From Streptomyces silvae (GTDB lineage: Bacteria > Actinomycetota > Actinomycetes > Streptomycetales > Streptomycetaceae), in contig NZ_JAERUC010000081.1 of assembly GCF_016745505.1 (NCBI RefSeq), positions 16,048 to 80,047 of the forward strand: a stretch of DNA of 64,000 nucleotides, read 5' to 3'. Every line of letters begins with the position of its first letter. The stretch's first letter is position 1. A model generated the notes under the pieces. The model saw only the letters and a list, made by a program, of their open reading frames with translations, searched no databases and was not told where the DNA came from. This document shows positions 51,147-60,692 of this stretch, in pieces. Position numbers and translations under genes: made by a program.

Positions 51147-51383
51147 GCCGGGCATCCTGGCACAAGGCTCCGCCTCACGGCACGCCTCGTTCCGGCTCGC
51201 GCAGTGAGGCCGGGGCGGCGACACGGCCGGTGCCTCGGTGGTGAACGGGCGCGCCCGCCCTAGTCTGGGGCGCCAGAACGCTGTCGGCCGCGCCGTACGC
51301 CCTGCACATCCCGGGCTCTCCGGGGGCGCTCACCGCGCGGACAGGTGTCGGCAGCACCCCCGGACCAGGAAGCCGTCATCTTC

Positions 51384-52349
51384 GTGCCCACCCCTCTCCC
51401 CCGTCGTGCCGCGCTCTCCACGCTGGCCGGTCTCGTGGCCCTCCCGCTCGCCGGGTGCGACTCGGCCGCCCCTGACGCCGCACCGCCGGCCGCCTCCGGG
51501 CCGTCGCCGTCCCCGTCCGAGGAGGCCGTACGCCGGAGGGAGCAGGCGTTCGGTGAGCTGGAGCAGAAGTTCGACGCCCGGGTGGGCGTGTACGCGGTCG
51601 ACACCGGAAGCGGTCTGACCGTCACCCACCGTCCGGACGAGCGCTTCGCCTACGCCTCGACCTGCAAGGCGCTTCTGGCGGGTGCCCTGCTGAAGACGTA
51701 CACGCTGCCGCAGCTCGACCGGCGCGTCCGGTACGGCCCCGGTGATCTCGTCGCCAACTCCCCGGTCACGGAGCAGCATGTGGACACGGGGCTCACAGTC
51801 CGCGAACTGTGCGACGCCGCCGTCCGCCACAGCGACAACACCGCGGCCAATCTCCTCTTCCAGGAGCTCGGAGGCCCCGGTGGCCTGCGGGACGCGCTCG
51901 TCGCTCTCGGCGACCGGACCACCCGGTGCGACCGCATCGAGCCCGATCTCAGTGAGGCCGCGCCCGGCGATGTCCGCGACACCAGTACGCCCCGCGCCCT
52001 GGCCACCGATCTGCGCGCCTACGCGCTCGGCGGTGCTCTCGGCGCGGACGCGCGGGCCGTGCTGAACGACTGGCTCGAGCGCAACACCACCGGTGACGCC
52101 CTCATCCGCGCGAGTGCTCCTGCCGGATGGGTGGTCGGCGACAAGACCGGCACGGGCGGCTACGGCACGCGTAACGACATCGCCGTCGTCCGGCCGCCCG
52201 GCTCCGCGCCGATCGTCCTCGCGGTGTTCTCGCGCCGTGACGCCCGTGACGCGGAGCCTCAGGACGCGCTCGTCGCGGGGGCGGCGCGCGTCGCGCTGGG
52301 CGCCTTCACCCGGGCGGGCCGGTCCTCGGGAAGCGCTCAGGGCCGGTAG
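51384..52349 (+). CDS. Class A beta-lactamase, lipoprotein form
   Basis: 321 residues from the GTG at 51384. The lipobox is LPLAGC (Cys about 25), so it is probably membrane-anchored outside. The active site is complete: Ser in YASTCK (STFK in most enzymes), SDN in [10 protein letters not shown], the omega-loop Glu in RIEPDLSEA, and KTG in [10 protein letters not shown]. It hydrolyses penicillins or cephalosporins. The last 13 bases overlap the end of the convergent VOC gene. No BlaI/BlaR-type regulator is adjacent. Confidence 0.92.
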   Translation: MPTPLPRRAALSTLAGLVALPLAGCDSAAPDAAPPAASGPSPSPSEEAVRRREQAFGELEQKFDARVGVYAVDTGSGLTVTHRPDERFAYASTCKALLAGALLKTYTLPQLDRRVRYGPGDLVANSPVTEQHVDTGLTVRELCDAAVRHSDNTAANLLFQELGGPGGLRDALVALGDRTTRCDRIEPDLSEAAPGDVRDTSTPRALATDLRAYALGGALGADARAVLNDWLERNTTGDALIRASAPAGWVVGDKTGTGGYGTRNDIAVVRPPGSAPIVLAVFSRRDARDAEPQDALVAGAARVALGAFTRAGRSSGSAQGR

Positions 52350-52723
52350 CGGAGCGGGTGGTCGGGGGGCACCTCGGTGAGCACGATGCGGTGGCCGTCC
52401 GGATCGGCGATCCACATCTCGATCAGGCCCCAGGGTTCCTGGAGCGGCGGGCGAAGGATCCGCGCCCCGCGGCCCGCGACCTCCTCGTGTGCGGCCGCGC
52501 AGTCCTCGACCTGCATCCAGAGCTGCAGGGTCCCGGTCGGCGGTACGTCCGAACGCCCGGACACCTCGAGGAAGCCTCCGCCGAGGAAGTACACCGTGCC
52601 CCGCTCGGGGCCGGTGCCGAATTCCCGGTAGACGGGCAGCCCGAGCGTCCGTCCGTAGAAGTCGCGGGAGGCCTCCGGGTCGGCGGGCCTCAGCAATACC
52701 CTGCTGCTCAGTACGTGCACCAT
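52337..52723 (-). CDS. VOC family protein
   Basis: 128 residues, two beta-alpha-beta-beta-beta modules: [21 protein letters not shown] and [21 protein letters not shown]. It ends [17 protein letters not shown] with the metal Glu. The N-terminal metal His is in VHVLSS. It is probably a lyase, isomerase or binding protein for a small hydrophobic compound. It overlaps the beta-lactamase end by 13 bases. Confidence 0.85.
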   Translation of the reverse strand: MVHVLSSRVLLRPADPEASRDFYGRTLGLPVYREFGTGPERGTVYFLGGGFLEVSGRSDVPPTGTLQLWMQVEDCAAAHEEVAGRGARILRPPLQEPWGLIEMWIADPDGHRIVLTEVPPDHPLRYRP

Positions 52724-52769
52724 GCCCGAACCCTACGCGGGGCCGGTGCCGGGCGGCGGCGTACCTCGG

Positions 52770-53213
52770 TCAGGAGGCTTCCACGGCTGCCTTGATCCGC
52801 TGTCCGAAGGCGGGGGCGTCCTTCCGTGCGGCGGCCGCGGCGAACCCGACGAGGAGTTTGCCCACGCCGTGGCCCTCCAGGTCGTTGAAGATCCGCACCC
52901 GCGTCCGGCCGTCCGAGAGGGGCTCCAGGTCGTAGCCGCCTTCCCGGGCCGTCACGAGGTTCGACGAGAGCTCGTTCCAGCGGATGCGGGTCGGAGCCGC
53001 GAGTTCGCTGATCCGGAACTCACGCCGGGTCGTCATCCCCGCGTCCTTCACCGTGCTGCGGAAGACGGTGCCCACAGCGGTCGGACCGGCCGGGGACTTG
53101 GCGATGTCCTGGACACGGGGGCTGAACTTCCTGTCGTTCTCGCCGTCCGCCAGGAAGGCGAACACCTCTGCGACAGGACGGTCGATGTCGACCGTCGCCT
53201 CGAACCGGGGCAT
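52770..53213 (-). CDS. SRPBCC family protein (polyketide cyclase / START-like)
   Basis: 147 residues from MPRFEA. The start FEATVDIDRPVAEVFAFLAD is the standard first strand and helix of the helix-grip fold. Later come KFSPRVQDIAKSP, RFRISEL-type strands and GYDLEPLSDGRTRVRI. The C-terminal helix closes the cavity. The ligand is unknown. It precedes the VOC gene by 46 bases and may be co-transcribed with it. Confidence 0.87.
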   Translation of the reverse strand: MPRFEATVDIDRPVAEVFAFLADGENDRKFSPRVQDIAKSPAGPTAVGTVFRSTVKDAGMTTRREFRISELAAPTRIRWNELSSNLVTAREGGYDLEPLSDGRTRVRIFNDLEGHGVGKLLVGFAAAAARKDAPAFGQRIKAAVEAS

Positions 53214-53801
53214 GAGGTTTCCTCTCGTACGGCGGGCGCGGCACACGGCGTGGCACACCCTGAGTGACGCCGACTTCCAGGATCCGCGCTCCGGGACCGG
53301 TCGGCAGCCGGACGGGCACGTCCGGCGGGCAATCGGGTGGCTCAGGACCCGCCGGCCGTCCGCGGTCTGCCGCCCGGCGCCGGAGCGGTCCGGGAGACAG
53401 ACCGACGTCGCAGGTCACGGGCGGGGGTTCTTGCGGACGGCGCCGGAAGGAGCGGCGGCGGGTTCCTCTTCCGGGGACTGTTGAGCGATTCCGGCACGCC
53501 CGACTAGATCTGTATATGCGGTGACCTGTGGCGACCGTGTCCAAGTGTCGTGGAGACCGGCCGAGTTGGAGTTACGAGTAGCTTCCGCTTGGCTGTGGGG
53601 GAGATACGATCTTTGAACAACCTCTGGTGCAGGAGTGGTTCCTCTCATGTACACGAAGTCGAACCGGGGCGACGCCCACGGAACGCCCGGGCCCTCGCGG
53701 TCCGGCGCCGCTCGCCCGGTCCTCCCCCCGCCGCACGTCGCCTGATGTCCGAAGCCCCAGGTCCCCCGGGCACCGACTTATCACCGACTCGAAGGTCTCC
53801 C
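53214..53801. other. Intergenic region upstream of the conservon
   Basis: About 590 bases. No recognisable protein is encoded with good codon use. AT-richer patches near 53515-53525 (TCTGTATATGCG) and 53600-53625 (GATACGATCTTTGAACAAC) are possible promoter positions for the conservon. An in-frame extension of the sensor-kinase gene runs back to 53550 but lacks a ribosome site. Confidence 0.45.
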
Positions 53802-55352
53802 ATGGCTCGTCCCCCCACGTCCCCCGTCAAACCCCGTAGGAGCAGCAGCCTGTGGGCGGTGGCTCTGGTCGTCGCCTTCGTGGCGCTCGCGGCGGCGGTC
53901 GTGCCGGTCGCCGGGCTCGGCATCGGTGCGGCCGTGGCCTTCTCCGCGGCTTCCCTGCTGGTCTTCGCCCTGCTGGTCCCCCTGCGGAAGCAGCATCTGG
54001 CCTCCGTGGCCGAAGCCGCGCGTCTGCGCGCCGAGATACGGGAGCGGGAGGAGGAGGCCACCCGCCGTGACGCGGACTGGCACGCGTACGTACGCACCCA
54101 GGCGGAGGCGGCGCTCCAGGAGGCGGAATTCCTCGTGGCGGAGCGGGTGCCCGCCGCGCTCGGCCGGGGCGAGATCCCGCCGTCCCCGGAGAGCGAGGAG
54201 CCGCTGGCCGTCGAACTCGCCAAGTGGTACGACCGGCTCCTCGCCGATGTGTCCGAGTTCGTCGACGACCGTGAGGAGTCGCAGCGGATCGCGCTGGTCG
54301 AGCTGGCGAGCCGGGTCCAGACCTCGGCGCACCGGATCCAGGCGACGGTCTCGGGTGTGGCGGAGCGCCACCCGTCCGACGCGGATCTCCTCGAGGCCAC
54401 CATGCAGGTGGACCATGCGGCGACACAGCAGGCCCGGCACGCCCAGAGCCTCAAGGTGCTGTGCGGCGAGTGGCCAGGTCAGCAGTGGCAGAAGCCCCTG
54501 GCCCTGGTCGACGTGGTGCGGGCGGCTTCGGGCCGGATCGTCTCGTTCAAGCGCGTGGAGGTCACCGGCGATCCCGATGTCGGGGTCACCGCGTCGGTGG
54601 TCGAGCCTCTGATCCACCTGATCGCGGAACTGCTCGCCAACGCCACGGAGTACTCGCCGCCGAGGACCAGCGTGCCCGTCACGGTCCGTACGGTGCAGCG
54701 TGGCGCGGTCATCGAGGTGGACGACGGCGGGCTGGGGCTCGACGAGTACCGGCTGGCCGAGGCGCGTGAGGTCGTCTCGGGGCGTCGTCTGCTGGGCGTC
54801 GGTGACGTCGGTGAGATTCCGCAGACCGGATTCGCGGTCGTCGGACGCTTCGCCCACCGCCATGGTCTGGGCGTCGACCTCGGCCCGTCGCCGTACGGAG
54901 GCGTCCGTGCGGTCATCCTGGTACCGCTGGAGCTCCTGAAGACCCTCGCGCCCGCCGGAACGGCAGGGCGGGTGCTTCCCACTCCCCCGCCCGCCCTGGT
55001 GCCGGCCGAGGCCACCCCCGAGGCCGTGCCTCCCGCCCGGGCGCCGGAGCCCGACCATGGCCCGGTGCCGTCCGCCGAGCCGCCCGCGCGAGAAGCCGAC
55101 GGCCCGGCAGGCCACCGCCGGCTCCCCCAGCGCCGGTCCCGCCGGGACGGATACGTCCCGGCCGTCGAGGAGGCTCCGGTCGCCGTCACCCCGCCGGGTT
55201 CGCCGGAGGACGCCGGCGACTGGATGGAGCAGTTCTTCGAGGGCAGCAGGACCCCACCTCCCCCGGCGGGATCCGCTTCCCCGGATCACGCCTCGTACGA
55301 CCCCCCGTACGACCCCTCCGAATCCCCCGATTCCTCGGAAGGACAGAAGTGA
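53802..55352 (+). CDS. cvnA: Conservon sensor histidine kinase-like protein CvnA
   Basis: 516 residues from MARPPT, with GAAGG 7 bases upstream. Two N-terminal membrane helices (about 18-58) are followed by a coiled coil (about 64-105). The HATPase domain has the N box IAELLANATEYSPP and the G box VDDGGLGL; the conventional phospho-accepting His of the H box is not obvious. A long Pro/Ala/Glu-rich tail ends the protein. It heads the cvnABCD-P450 operon; its stop overlaps the GTG of cvnB. Confidence 0.9.
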   Translation: MARPPTSPVKPRRSSSLWAVALVVAFVALAAAVVPVAGLGIGAAVAFSAASLLVFALLVPLRKQHLASVAEAARLRAEIREREEEATRRDADWHAYVRTQAEAALQEAEFLVAERVPAALGRGEIPPSPESEEPLAVELAKWYDRLLADVSEFVDDREESQRIALVELASRVQTSAHRIQATVSGVAERHPSDADLLEATMQVDHAATQQARHAQSLKVLCGEWPGQQWQKPLALVDVVRAASGRIVSFKRVEVTGDPDVGVTASVVEPLIHLIAELLANATEYSPPRTSVPVTVRTVQRGAVIEVDDGGLGLDEYRLAEAREVVSGRRLLGVGDVGEIPQTGFAVVGRFAHRHGLGVDLGPSPYGGVRAVILVPLELLKTLAPAGTAGRVLPTPPPALVPAEATPEAVPPARAPEPDHGPVPSAEPPAREADGPAGHRRLPQRRSRRDGYVPAVEEAPVAVTPPGSPEDAGDWMEQFFEGSRTPPPPAGSASPDHASYDPPYDPSESPDSSEGQK

Positions 55353-55762
55353 GCATGAATTACGTGGAGAACCCGGAGCAGCGCGGCTGGATGATCTCCG
55401 AGGTCGCCGCCGTGCCCGGCGTGCGCCAGGCCATCGTCTTCAGTTCGGACGGTCTGCTGCTGGCGAGCTCGGAGGGCATGGACCGTGACTCCGCCGACCG
55501 CCTGTCGGCGAGCTGCTCGGGTCTCCAGTCGCTGGGCCGCGGCCTGGGACGGGAGTTCGGCGAGGACGGCGGCACCGTGCACCAGCAGATGGTGGAGTTC
55601 AACGGCGGTTTCCTGTTCATGCGCAGCGCCAACGGCGCGCATCTCGCCGTCGTGACGGGGCCCGTGGTCGATCCGAAGCTGGTGGCCAGGCAGATGCAGG
55701 CCCAGGTGATGAAGATCGGAGCACGCAACCTCACCAGCCCGCCGCGCCAGGGCTCCGCATGA
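55349..55762 (+). CDS. cvnB: Roadblock/LC7 domain protein CvnB
   Basis: 137 residues. The roadblock fold reads QRGWMISEVAAVPGVRQAIV, FSSDGLLLASSEG and GGFLFMRSANGAHLAVVTG. Roadblock proteins act as dimers that control small GTPases, here CvnD. Its start overlaps the cvnA stop, and its own stop overlaps the start of cvnC (ATGA, 55759-55762). Confidence 0.92.
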   Translation: MSMNYVENPEQRGWMISEVAAVPGVRQAIVFSSDGLLLASSEGMDRDSADRLSASCSGLQSLGRGLGREFGEDGGTVHQQMVEFNGGFLFMRSANGAHLAVVTGPVVDPKLVARQMQAQVMKIGARNLTSPPRQGSA

Positions 55763-56124
55763 GCGGGGCGGGAGAGGGTTTCTCGGAGGGTGCGTTACGG
55801 CCGTACGTGATCACGAAGGGGCGTTCCCGGCCGTCCCGCAACACGATCGGGGTGGAGACCCTGCTCGTCGCCGTGGAGCCCGCGCGGGCACTCCCGCTCT
55901 CCGCGACCAGGGAGGAGACGGCGCTCGTACGGATGTGTGGGCAGCTGCTCTCGCTGGTCGAGGCTGCCGCGCATCTCGGGCTGCCCGTCAGTCTGGTGAA
56001 GGTGCTGGCGTCCGACCTGGTCGACAGCGGGCATCTGTCCGCGCGTTCAGGTGTTCCGCGGGCCGCGCTGCCCGACAAGCAACTGCTACAGGAGGTACTG
56101 GATGGTCTCCGTCGGCTCCGCTGA
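55759..56124 (+). CDS. cvnC: DUF742 protein CvnC
   Basis: 121 residues. The core is ALRPYVITKGRSRPSRNTIG, then LVRMCGQLLSLVEAAAHL and LPVSLVKVLASDLVDSGHL, a winged-helix-like arrangement. The last 23 bases overlap the start of cvnD. It is assumed to act with CvnB as a regulator of the CvnD GTPase. Confidence 0.92.
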   Translation: MSGAGEGFSEGALRPYVITKGRSRPSRNTIGVETLLVAVEPARALPLSATREETALVRMCGQLLSLVEAAAHLGLPVSLVKVLASDLVDSGHLSARSGVPRAALPDKQLLQEVLDGLRRLR

Positions 56125-56710
56125 CCGCTATCTGCCCGACACGGTGCAGCAGGCCGTCAAGATCCTCGTCGTCGGTGCGTTCGGCGTGGGCAAGACAACG
56201 CTCGTCGGGTCCGTCAGCGAGATCGCACCGCTGCGCACCGAGGAGGTGATGACGGAGGCGAGTGTGGGCGTCGACGAACTGGCCGGGCTGGAGGGGAAGA
56301 CGACGACCACGGTGGCGATGGACTTCGGCCGTGTCACGCTCAGTTCACGGCTCGTCATGTACTTGTTCGGTACGCCGGGCCAGCGGCGGTTCTGGGATCT
56401 GTGGGAAGGGCTGGCCGAGGGTGCTCTCGGTGTGCTCGTGCTGATCGACACCCGCCGGCTGGAGGACAGCTTCGACGTCCTGGAGCAGCTGGAGATCCGC
56501 GGGCTGCCCTTCACGGTGGCGATCAACCAGTTCCCGGACAGCGAGCGCTACGCGGAGGAGGAGCTGCGGGGTGCGCTCGATCTGCTGCCGGAGACACCGA
56601 TCGTGCTCTGCGACGCCCGTGACCGCGTCTCGTCGGTCGACTCGCTGATCACACTGGTGGAGCACGTGTCGGGTCTCGGTGCGGCCCGGCGCTCGGAGGC
56701 GGTCTCGTGA
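56102..56710 (+). CDS. cvnD: Ras-like GTPase CvnD
   Basis: 202 residues from the ATG at 56102, which lies inside the end of cvnC. The P-loop is VVGAFGVGKTT (about 24-32). G3 is LFGTPGQRRFW, with the Gln kept. The G4 Asn is in AINQFPDSE instead of NKxD, a normal feature of this family, and CDARDRVS is G5. It is the GTPase output of the conservon. Its stop overlaps the GTG of the first P450 (56707-56710). Confidence 0.92.
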   Translation: MVSVGSADRYLPDTVQQAVKILVVGAFGVGKTTLVGSVSEIAPLRTEEVMTEASVGVDELAGLEGKTTTTVAMDFGRVTLSSRLVMYLFGTPGQRRFWDLWEGLAEGALGVLVLIDTRRLEDSFDVLEQLEIRGLPFTVAINQFPDSERYAEEELRGALDLLPETPIVLCDARDRVSSVDSLITLVEHVSGLGAARRSEAVS

Positions 56711-57978
56711 GTACGCCGCCGCCGGGGTGCCCGGCCCATGTGCGGCACGGCGGTGGTCCGCTGTCGCTGCCCTCCGTGGTCGGTTCGCCCGATCCGCGGG
56801 CCGTCTACCGGGAACTCCGCGAGCAGTGGGGCAATGTCGCGGAGGTGGAGCTCGAACCGGGTGTCCGCGCCTGGCTGGTGATGGGGTACCGGGAACTGCT
56901 GACGATCACCCGGCAGGAGCAGATCTTCTCCCGGGACGCGCGCAACTGGCGTGATCTGAACGAGGGCGTCGTGTCCCCGCACTCGGGGCTCATCCCGATG
57001 ATGGGGTGGCGGGCCAATGTCATCGGGGCCGACGGTCCCGAGCACCGCCGGCTGCGCAAGCCTCTGGACGACGGGATCGCGCGGATGGATCAGCGCAGGG
57101 TCCGCCGGGAGGTCGAGGCGCTGTGCACGGAGCTGATCGCGGCGTTCTCCGAGCGGGGCAGCGCCGATCTCGTCAACGAGTACGCGACGATCGTCCCGAT
57201 GCTGTCGCTCGCCTCGCTGTTCGGCCTGGACAGCACGGAGGGCCGGGAGCTGCTGGACGCTCTCATCGCCCTGTTCGGCAGCGCGGACGACTCCCAGGCG
57301 GGCAATCGCGACTTCGAGCAGATCCTGCTCGACACCGTGCGTGAGCGCCGCCGGAATCCCACCGACGACATGACGACGGTCTTCATCGATCACCCGAACC
57401 TGCACAACGAGGCGGAGCGTCTCCAGTCGATCGTGGTGATGATCTCCGCCGGGAACGAGACCGTGACGGCGTGGATCTCGCACACCCTGCGGCTCATGCT
57501 CACGGATCCGCGTTTCGCCGCGCGCCTGCACGGCGGCCGGCTCGGGGTGGACGACGCGCTGGACGAGGCGCTGTGGCGCGATCCGCCGATGAACAACATG
57601 CCCGCCCGGTACGCGCTCCATGACACCGAGCTCGGCGGCCGGTACATCCGGCGGGGCGACTGCCTGATCCTCGGGCACGCCGCGGCCAACGACGATCCGG
57701 ACGTCAGGCCCGACGGCGCGGAGGAGGGCTGGGGCAACCGCTCGCACCTGGCGTTCTCCTCGGGTCCGCATGTGTGTCCGGCCCAGGTGCCCGCACGGCT
57801 GATCACGCGTACGGCGGTGCAGACAGCCCTGAACCTGCTGCCGGACATGAGGCTCGCCGTCCCGGCGGAGCAGCTGGCCTGGCGCCCCTCCCCCTGGACC
57901 AGGGTTCCGGTCGCACTGCCGGCGGAGTTCTCCGCCGCCCGCATACCGGCCCGTACCCCCGGCGGGGCAGGCCGGTGA
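56707..57978 (+). CDS. Cytochrome P450, CYP157-like, atypical ExxR
   Basis: 423 residues. The haem Cys is C357 in FSSGPHVCPAQV. The oxygen-binding I helix has ISAGNETVT. In the K helix, where the next protein has EETLRWD, this one has DEALWRD: Glu 287 is followed by A, L, W and then R291, so the Arg is one residue late and ExxR is not met. Published CYP157 enzymes from S. coelicolor conservons also lack ExxR. The Gly after the Cys (CxG) is also absent (CPA). Function is unknown; it may be structural or have low activity. Confidence 0.88.
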   Translation: MSTPPPGCPAHVRHGGGPLSLPSVVGSPDPRAVYRELREQWGNVAEVELEPGVRAWLVMGYRELLTITRQEQIFSRDARNWRDLNEGVVSPHSGLIPMMGWRANVIGADGPEHRRLRKPLDDGIARMDQRRVRREVEALCTELIAAFSERGSADLVNEYATIVPMLSLASLFGLDSTEGRELLDALIALFGSADDSQAGNRDFEQILLDTVRERRRNPTDDMTTVFIDHPNLHNEAERLQSIVVMISAGNETVTAWISHTLRLMLTDPRFAARLHGGRLGVDDALDEALWRDPPMNNMPARYALHDTELGGRYIRRGDCLILGHAAANDDPDVRPDGAEEGWGNRSHLAFSSGPHVCPAQVPARLITRTAVQTALNLLPDMRLAVPAEQLAWRPSPWTRVPVALPAEFSAARIPARTPGGAGR

Positions 57979-58036
57979 ACTGCCGCATCCGACAGGTCCG
58001 CCGCGCGGCGGGTCCTGAGACTAGGAGCAGACCGCT

Positions 58037-59308
58037 ATGACGTCACAGACGAACTCCGCCGACGAGGACCGGTCCCCGGCCGAGGACCGGATCCCCGTCG
58101 TCGCCCTGGATCCCCACGGGAAGGACCATCACGGCGAGGCCGCCAGGCTCCGTGAGCTGGGTCCCGTGGTGAAGGTCCTGCTGCCCGGGGACGTGATGGC
58201 CTGGTCGGTGACGGACCACGCCCTGCTCAACGAGATGATCACCGACCCTCGCTTCAGCAAGGACTGGCGCAACTGGAACGCCATCATCCGGGAGGAGATA
58301 TCCGACGGCTGGCCCCTCATCGGCATGGTGAAGGTCACCAACATGGTGACGTCGGACGGGCAGGAGCACCGCCGGCTGCGCAAGCTCGTCACGCAGACCT
58401 TCACCCCGCGCCGGGTCCAGGCGCTGCGTCCCCGTATCCAGCAGATCGTGGACGAGCTGCTGGACGAGCTGCCCTCACACGCGGACACGGACGGCAGCGT
58501 CGACCTCCGCAGGCACTTCGCGCACCCCGTGCCCATGCAGGTCATCTGCGAGCTGTTCGGGGTGCCCGCGGACGAACGTCCCCGGCTGCAGGAGCTGATG
58601 GACAACATCTTCCGCTCCGACCTGACGCCGGAGGAGGTCACCGCGAGCCAGATCGAGCAGTACCAGCTGCTGGCCAGGGTGGTCGAGGGCCGCAGGCGCG
58701 ACCCCGGCGACGACCTCACCAGCGCACTGATCGCGGCCCGGGCCGCCGACCCCGACTCGCTGAGCGAGGAGGAACTGGTGGGCACCCTGCTGCTCATGCT
58801 GTCGGCGGGGCAGGAGACCACGCTGAGCCTGATCACCAATGCCGTACGGGCCCTGCTGACCCACCCCGGTCAGCGGGAGATCGCCGTACGGGGGGACGCG
58901 GACGTCTGGTCGGACGTGGTGGAGGAGACGCTCCGCTGGGACGCGCCGATCGGGAACTTCCCCTTCCGTTATCCCCTGGAGGATGTGGAGATCGCGGGGG
59001 TGCGTATCCCGAAGGGCGAGGCGATCATGGCTCCGTTCAGCGCGGTGGGGCGTGATGTGCGGCAGCACGGGGAGGACGCCGACCGGTTCGACATCACCCG
59101 GGAGCAGCGCAGGCATCTGGCCTTCAGCAACGGCCCGCACTTCTGTCTCGGTGCGCCGCTGGCCCGGCTGGAGGCCGCGCTGGCCCTGCCTTCGGTGTTC
59201 GAGCGGTACCCGGGCCTGTCGCTGGCCGTCGACCCCGACGAGTTGATCGCGGTGCCGTCCCTGTTCTCGAACAGTTCCTCGACGCTGCCGGTCCGGCTCG
59301 GCACCTGA
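58037..59308 (+). CDS. Cytochrome P450, CYP154-like
   Basis: 423 residues. All canonical motifs are present: I helix SAGQETTL, ExxR in VEETLRWDAP (E297, R300), haem loop FSNGPHFCLGAPLAR with C370. The N-terminal region GWPLIGMVKVTNMVTSDGQEH matches CYP154 proteins. CYP154 and CYP157 genes occur together in conservons; CYP154 members hydroxylate steroids, flavonoids and similar substrates. It starts 58 bases after the first P450. Confidence 0.9.
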   Translation: MTSQTNSADEDRSPAEDRIPVVALDPHGKDHHGEAARLRELGPVVKVLLPGDVMAWSVTDHALLNEMITDPRFSKDWRNWNAIIREEISDGWPLIGMVKVTNMVTSDGQEHRRLRKLVTQTFTPRRVQALRPRIQQIVDELLDELPSHADTDGSVDLRRHFAHPVPMQVICELFGVPADERPRLQELMDNIFRSDLTPEEVTASQIEQYQLLARVVEGRRRDPGDDLTSALIAARAADPDSLSEEELVGTLLLMLSAGQETTLSLITNAVRALLTHPGQREIAVRGDADVWSDVVEETLRWDAPIGNFPFRYPLEDVEIAGVRIPKGEAIMAPFSAVGRDVRQHGEDADRFDITREQRRHLAFSNGPHFCLGAPLARLEAALALPSVFERYPGLSLAVDPDELIAVPSLFSNSSSTLPVRLGT

Positions 59309-59314
59309 GCGGGT

Positions 59315-59345
59315 GCGGCCCGGCGGACAAAAACCGCCGGGCCGC
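59315..59345. terminator. Terminator between the conservon and hemC
   Basis: GCGGCCCGGCGG pairs perfectly with CCGCCGGGCCGC across an ACAAAAA loop. It lies 6 bases past the P450 stop and 11 bases before the hemC stop, serving both convergent units. Confidence 0.85.
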
Positions 59346-59356
59346 GGGCCCCGGGG

Positions 59357-60292
59357 TCAGTGGGCGATGGTGTCGATCAGCTCGCGTGCGCCCTGGCGCA
59401 GCAGGGCGACGGCGACGGAGGTGCCGAGGGTGGCGGGGTCGAGAGGGCCGGCCCACTCGTGGGCGTTGAGGACGGTCTTGCCGTCGGGGGTGAACACGCA
59501 GGCGCGCAGCGAGAGGTCTCCGTTGCGGTGCGAGGTGGCGTACCCGGCGATCGGTGAGTTGCAGTGGCCCTGGAGGACGTGGAGGAACATGCGCTCGGCT
59601 GTGACCTCCCGGTAGGTGCCCGGGTGGTTGAGGACACTCACGGCGTCGATGGTCCGTGTGTCGTCCTCGCGGCACTGCAGGGCGAGGACGCCCGCGCCGA
59701 TGGGCGGGCACATCGTCTCCGGGGAGAGGATGTCGCTGATGACGTCGGGGCGGCCGATGCGGTGGAGGCCCGCGACGGCCAGGAGGAGTGCGTCGGCCTC
59801 TCCCGCGGCGAGCTTCGCCAGCCGCCGGTTGGCGTTGCCGCGGAACGGGACGCAGTTCAGGTGGGGGTGCGACGCGGCGAGTTGTGCTGTCCGGCGGACG
59901 GATGAGGTGCCGACGCGTGCGCCGTCGGGGAGCTGGTCGAGTGTGAGCCCGTCCGGGTGGACGAGGGCGTCGCGGATGTCGTCGCGCTCCAGGAACGCGG
60001 CGAACGTCGTACCGGCGGGGAGCGGGCGGTCGGCGGGGATGTCCTTGACGCAGTGGACGGCCAGGTCCGCCTCGCCGGCGAGCAGGGCGGCGTCGACCTC
60101 CTTGGTGAAGGCGCCCTTCCCCTCGACCTTCGACAGGTCACCCATCCACTTGTCGCCCGTGGTCCGGACGGGGACGACCTCGGTGGCGATGGAGGGGTTG
60201 TGGGCCGCGAGTTCGGCCCTGACGCGTTCGACCTGGGCCAGGGCCATGGGTGAGTCGCGCGAGACGATGCGGATCAGCTCAGGGGCGGACAT
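59357..60292 (-). CDS. hemC: Porphobilinogen deaminase (hydroxymethylbilane synthase)
   Basis: 311 residues. It joins four porphobilinogens to hydroxymethylbilane in haem and B12 synthesis. Motifs: [13 protein letters not shown], the catalytic Asp in [27 protein letters not shown], and the dipyrromethane cofactor Cys in [13 protein letters not shown]. It stands alone here, without hemA, hemB or hemD, so it is probably a second copy beside a chromosomal hem operon. The family usually has SR(x)SxLA where this has SRDSPMALA. Confidence 0.92.
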   Translation of the reverse strand: MSAPELIRIVSRDSPMALAQVERVRAELAAHNPSIATEVVPVRTTGDKWMGDLSKVEGKGAFTKEVDAALLAGEADLAVHCVKDIPADRPLPAGTTFAAFLERDDIRDALVHPDGLTLDQLPDGARVGTSSVRRTAQLAASHPHLNCVPFRGNANRRLAKLAAGEADALLLAVAGLHRIGRPDVISDILSPETMCPPIGAGVLALQCREDDTRTIDAVSVLNHPGTYREVTAERMFLHVLQGHCNSPIAGYATSHRNGDLSLRACVFTPDGKTVLNAHEWAGPLDPATLGTSVAVALLRQGARELIDTIAH

Positions 60293-60692
60293 GGCTCACA
60301 GGATAGACCGCCGGCCCCGTACGGCGTTCCTGCGACGCGGTGCGGGATGCCTCCTCCAGGGCCGCCGCGGTGGGACCGGCGGGGGTACGGTTGCCGTCGA
60401 TTTCCAGCCGCGTTGGAAGGGTGCTCCGCGTGGCGTACGGGTGGGCCCTCCACTCCGTACGCAGAGCGACAATAGGTCTTTCAGCAGGCAGAGTTGACAT
60501 CCTGTCGGCTCGAAGTACCGCACGGGCGGGGCGGTACCGGGTCCTGCGGCGCCCGGCGCGCGGCCCCGGGTGGCCGATTCGGGACCCTGCGGCCTTGCCT
60601 CACTCCCCCGAGGACTGTCAGCCACCCGGAGAGATCCCTAGCATGGCCCCTCACGGACACCGACTTCTCTCTCCGAGAACCGCGAGGGCTGG
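60293..60692. other. Intergenic region between hemC and the methyltransferase
   Basis: About 400 bases without a supportable gene. An imperfect inverted repeat (GCGTACGG to CCGTACGC) spans about 60432-60461. TTGACA at 60493-60498 is a possible -35 for the methyltransferase. The hemC promoter is expected near 60300. Confidence 0.5.
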
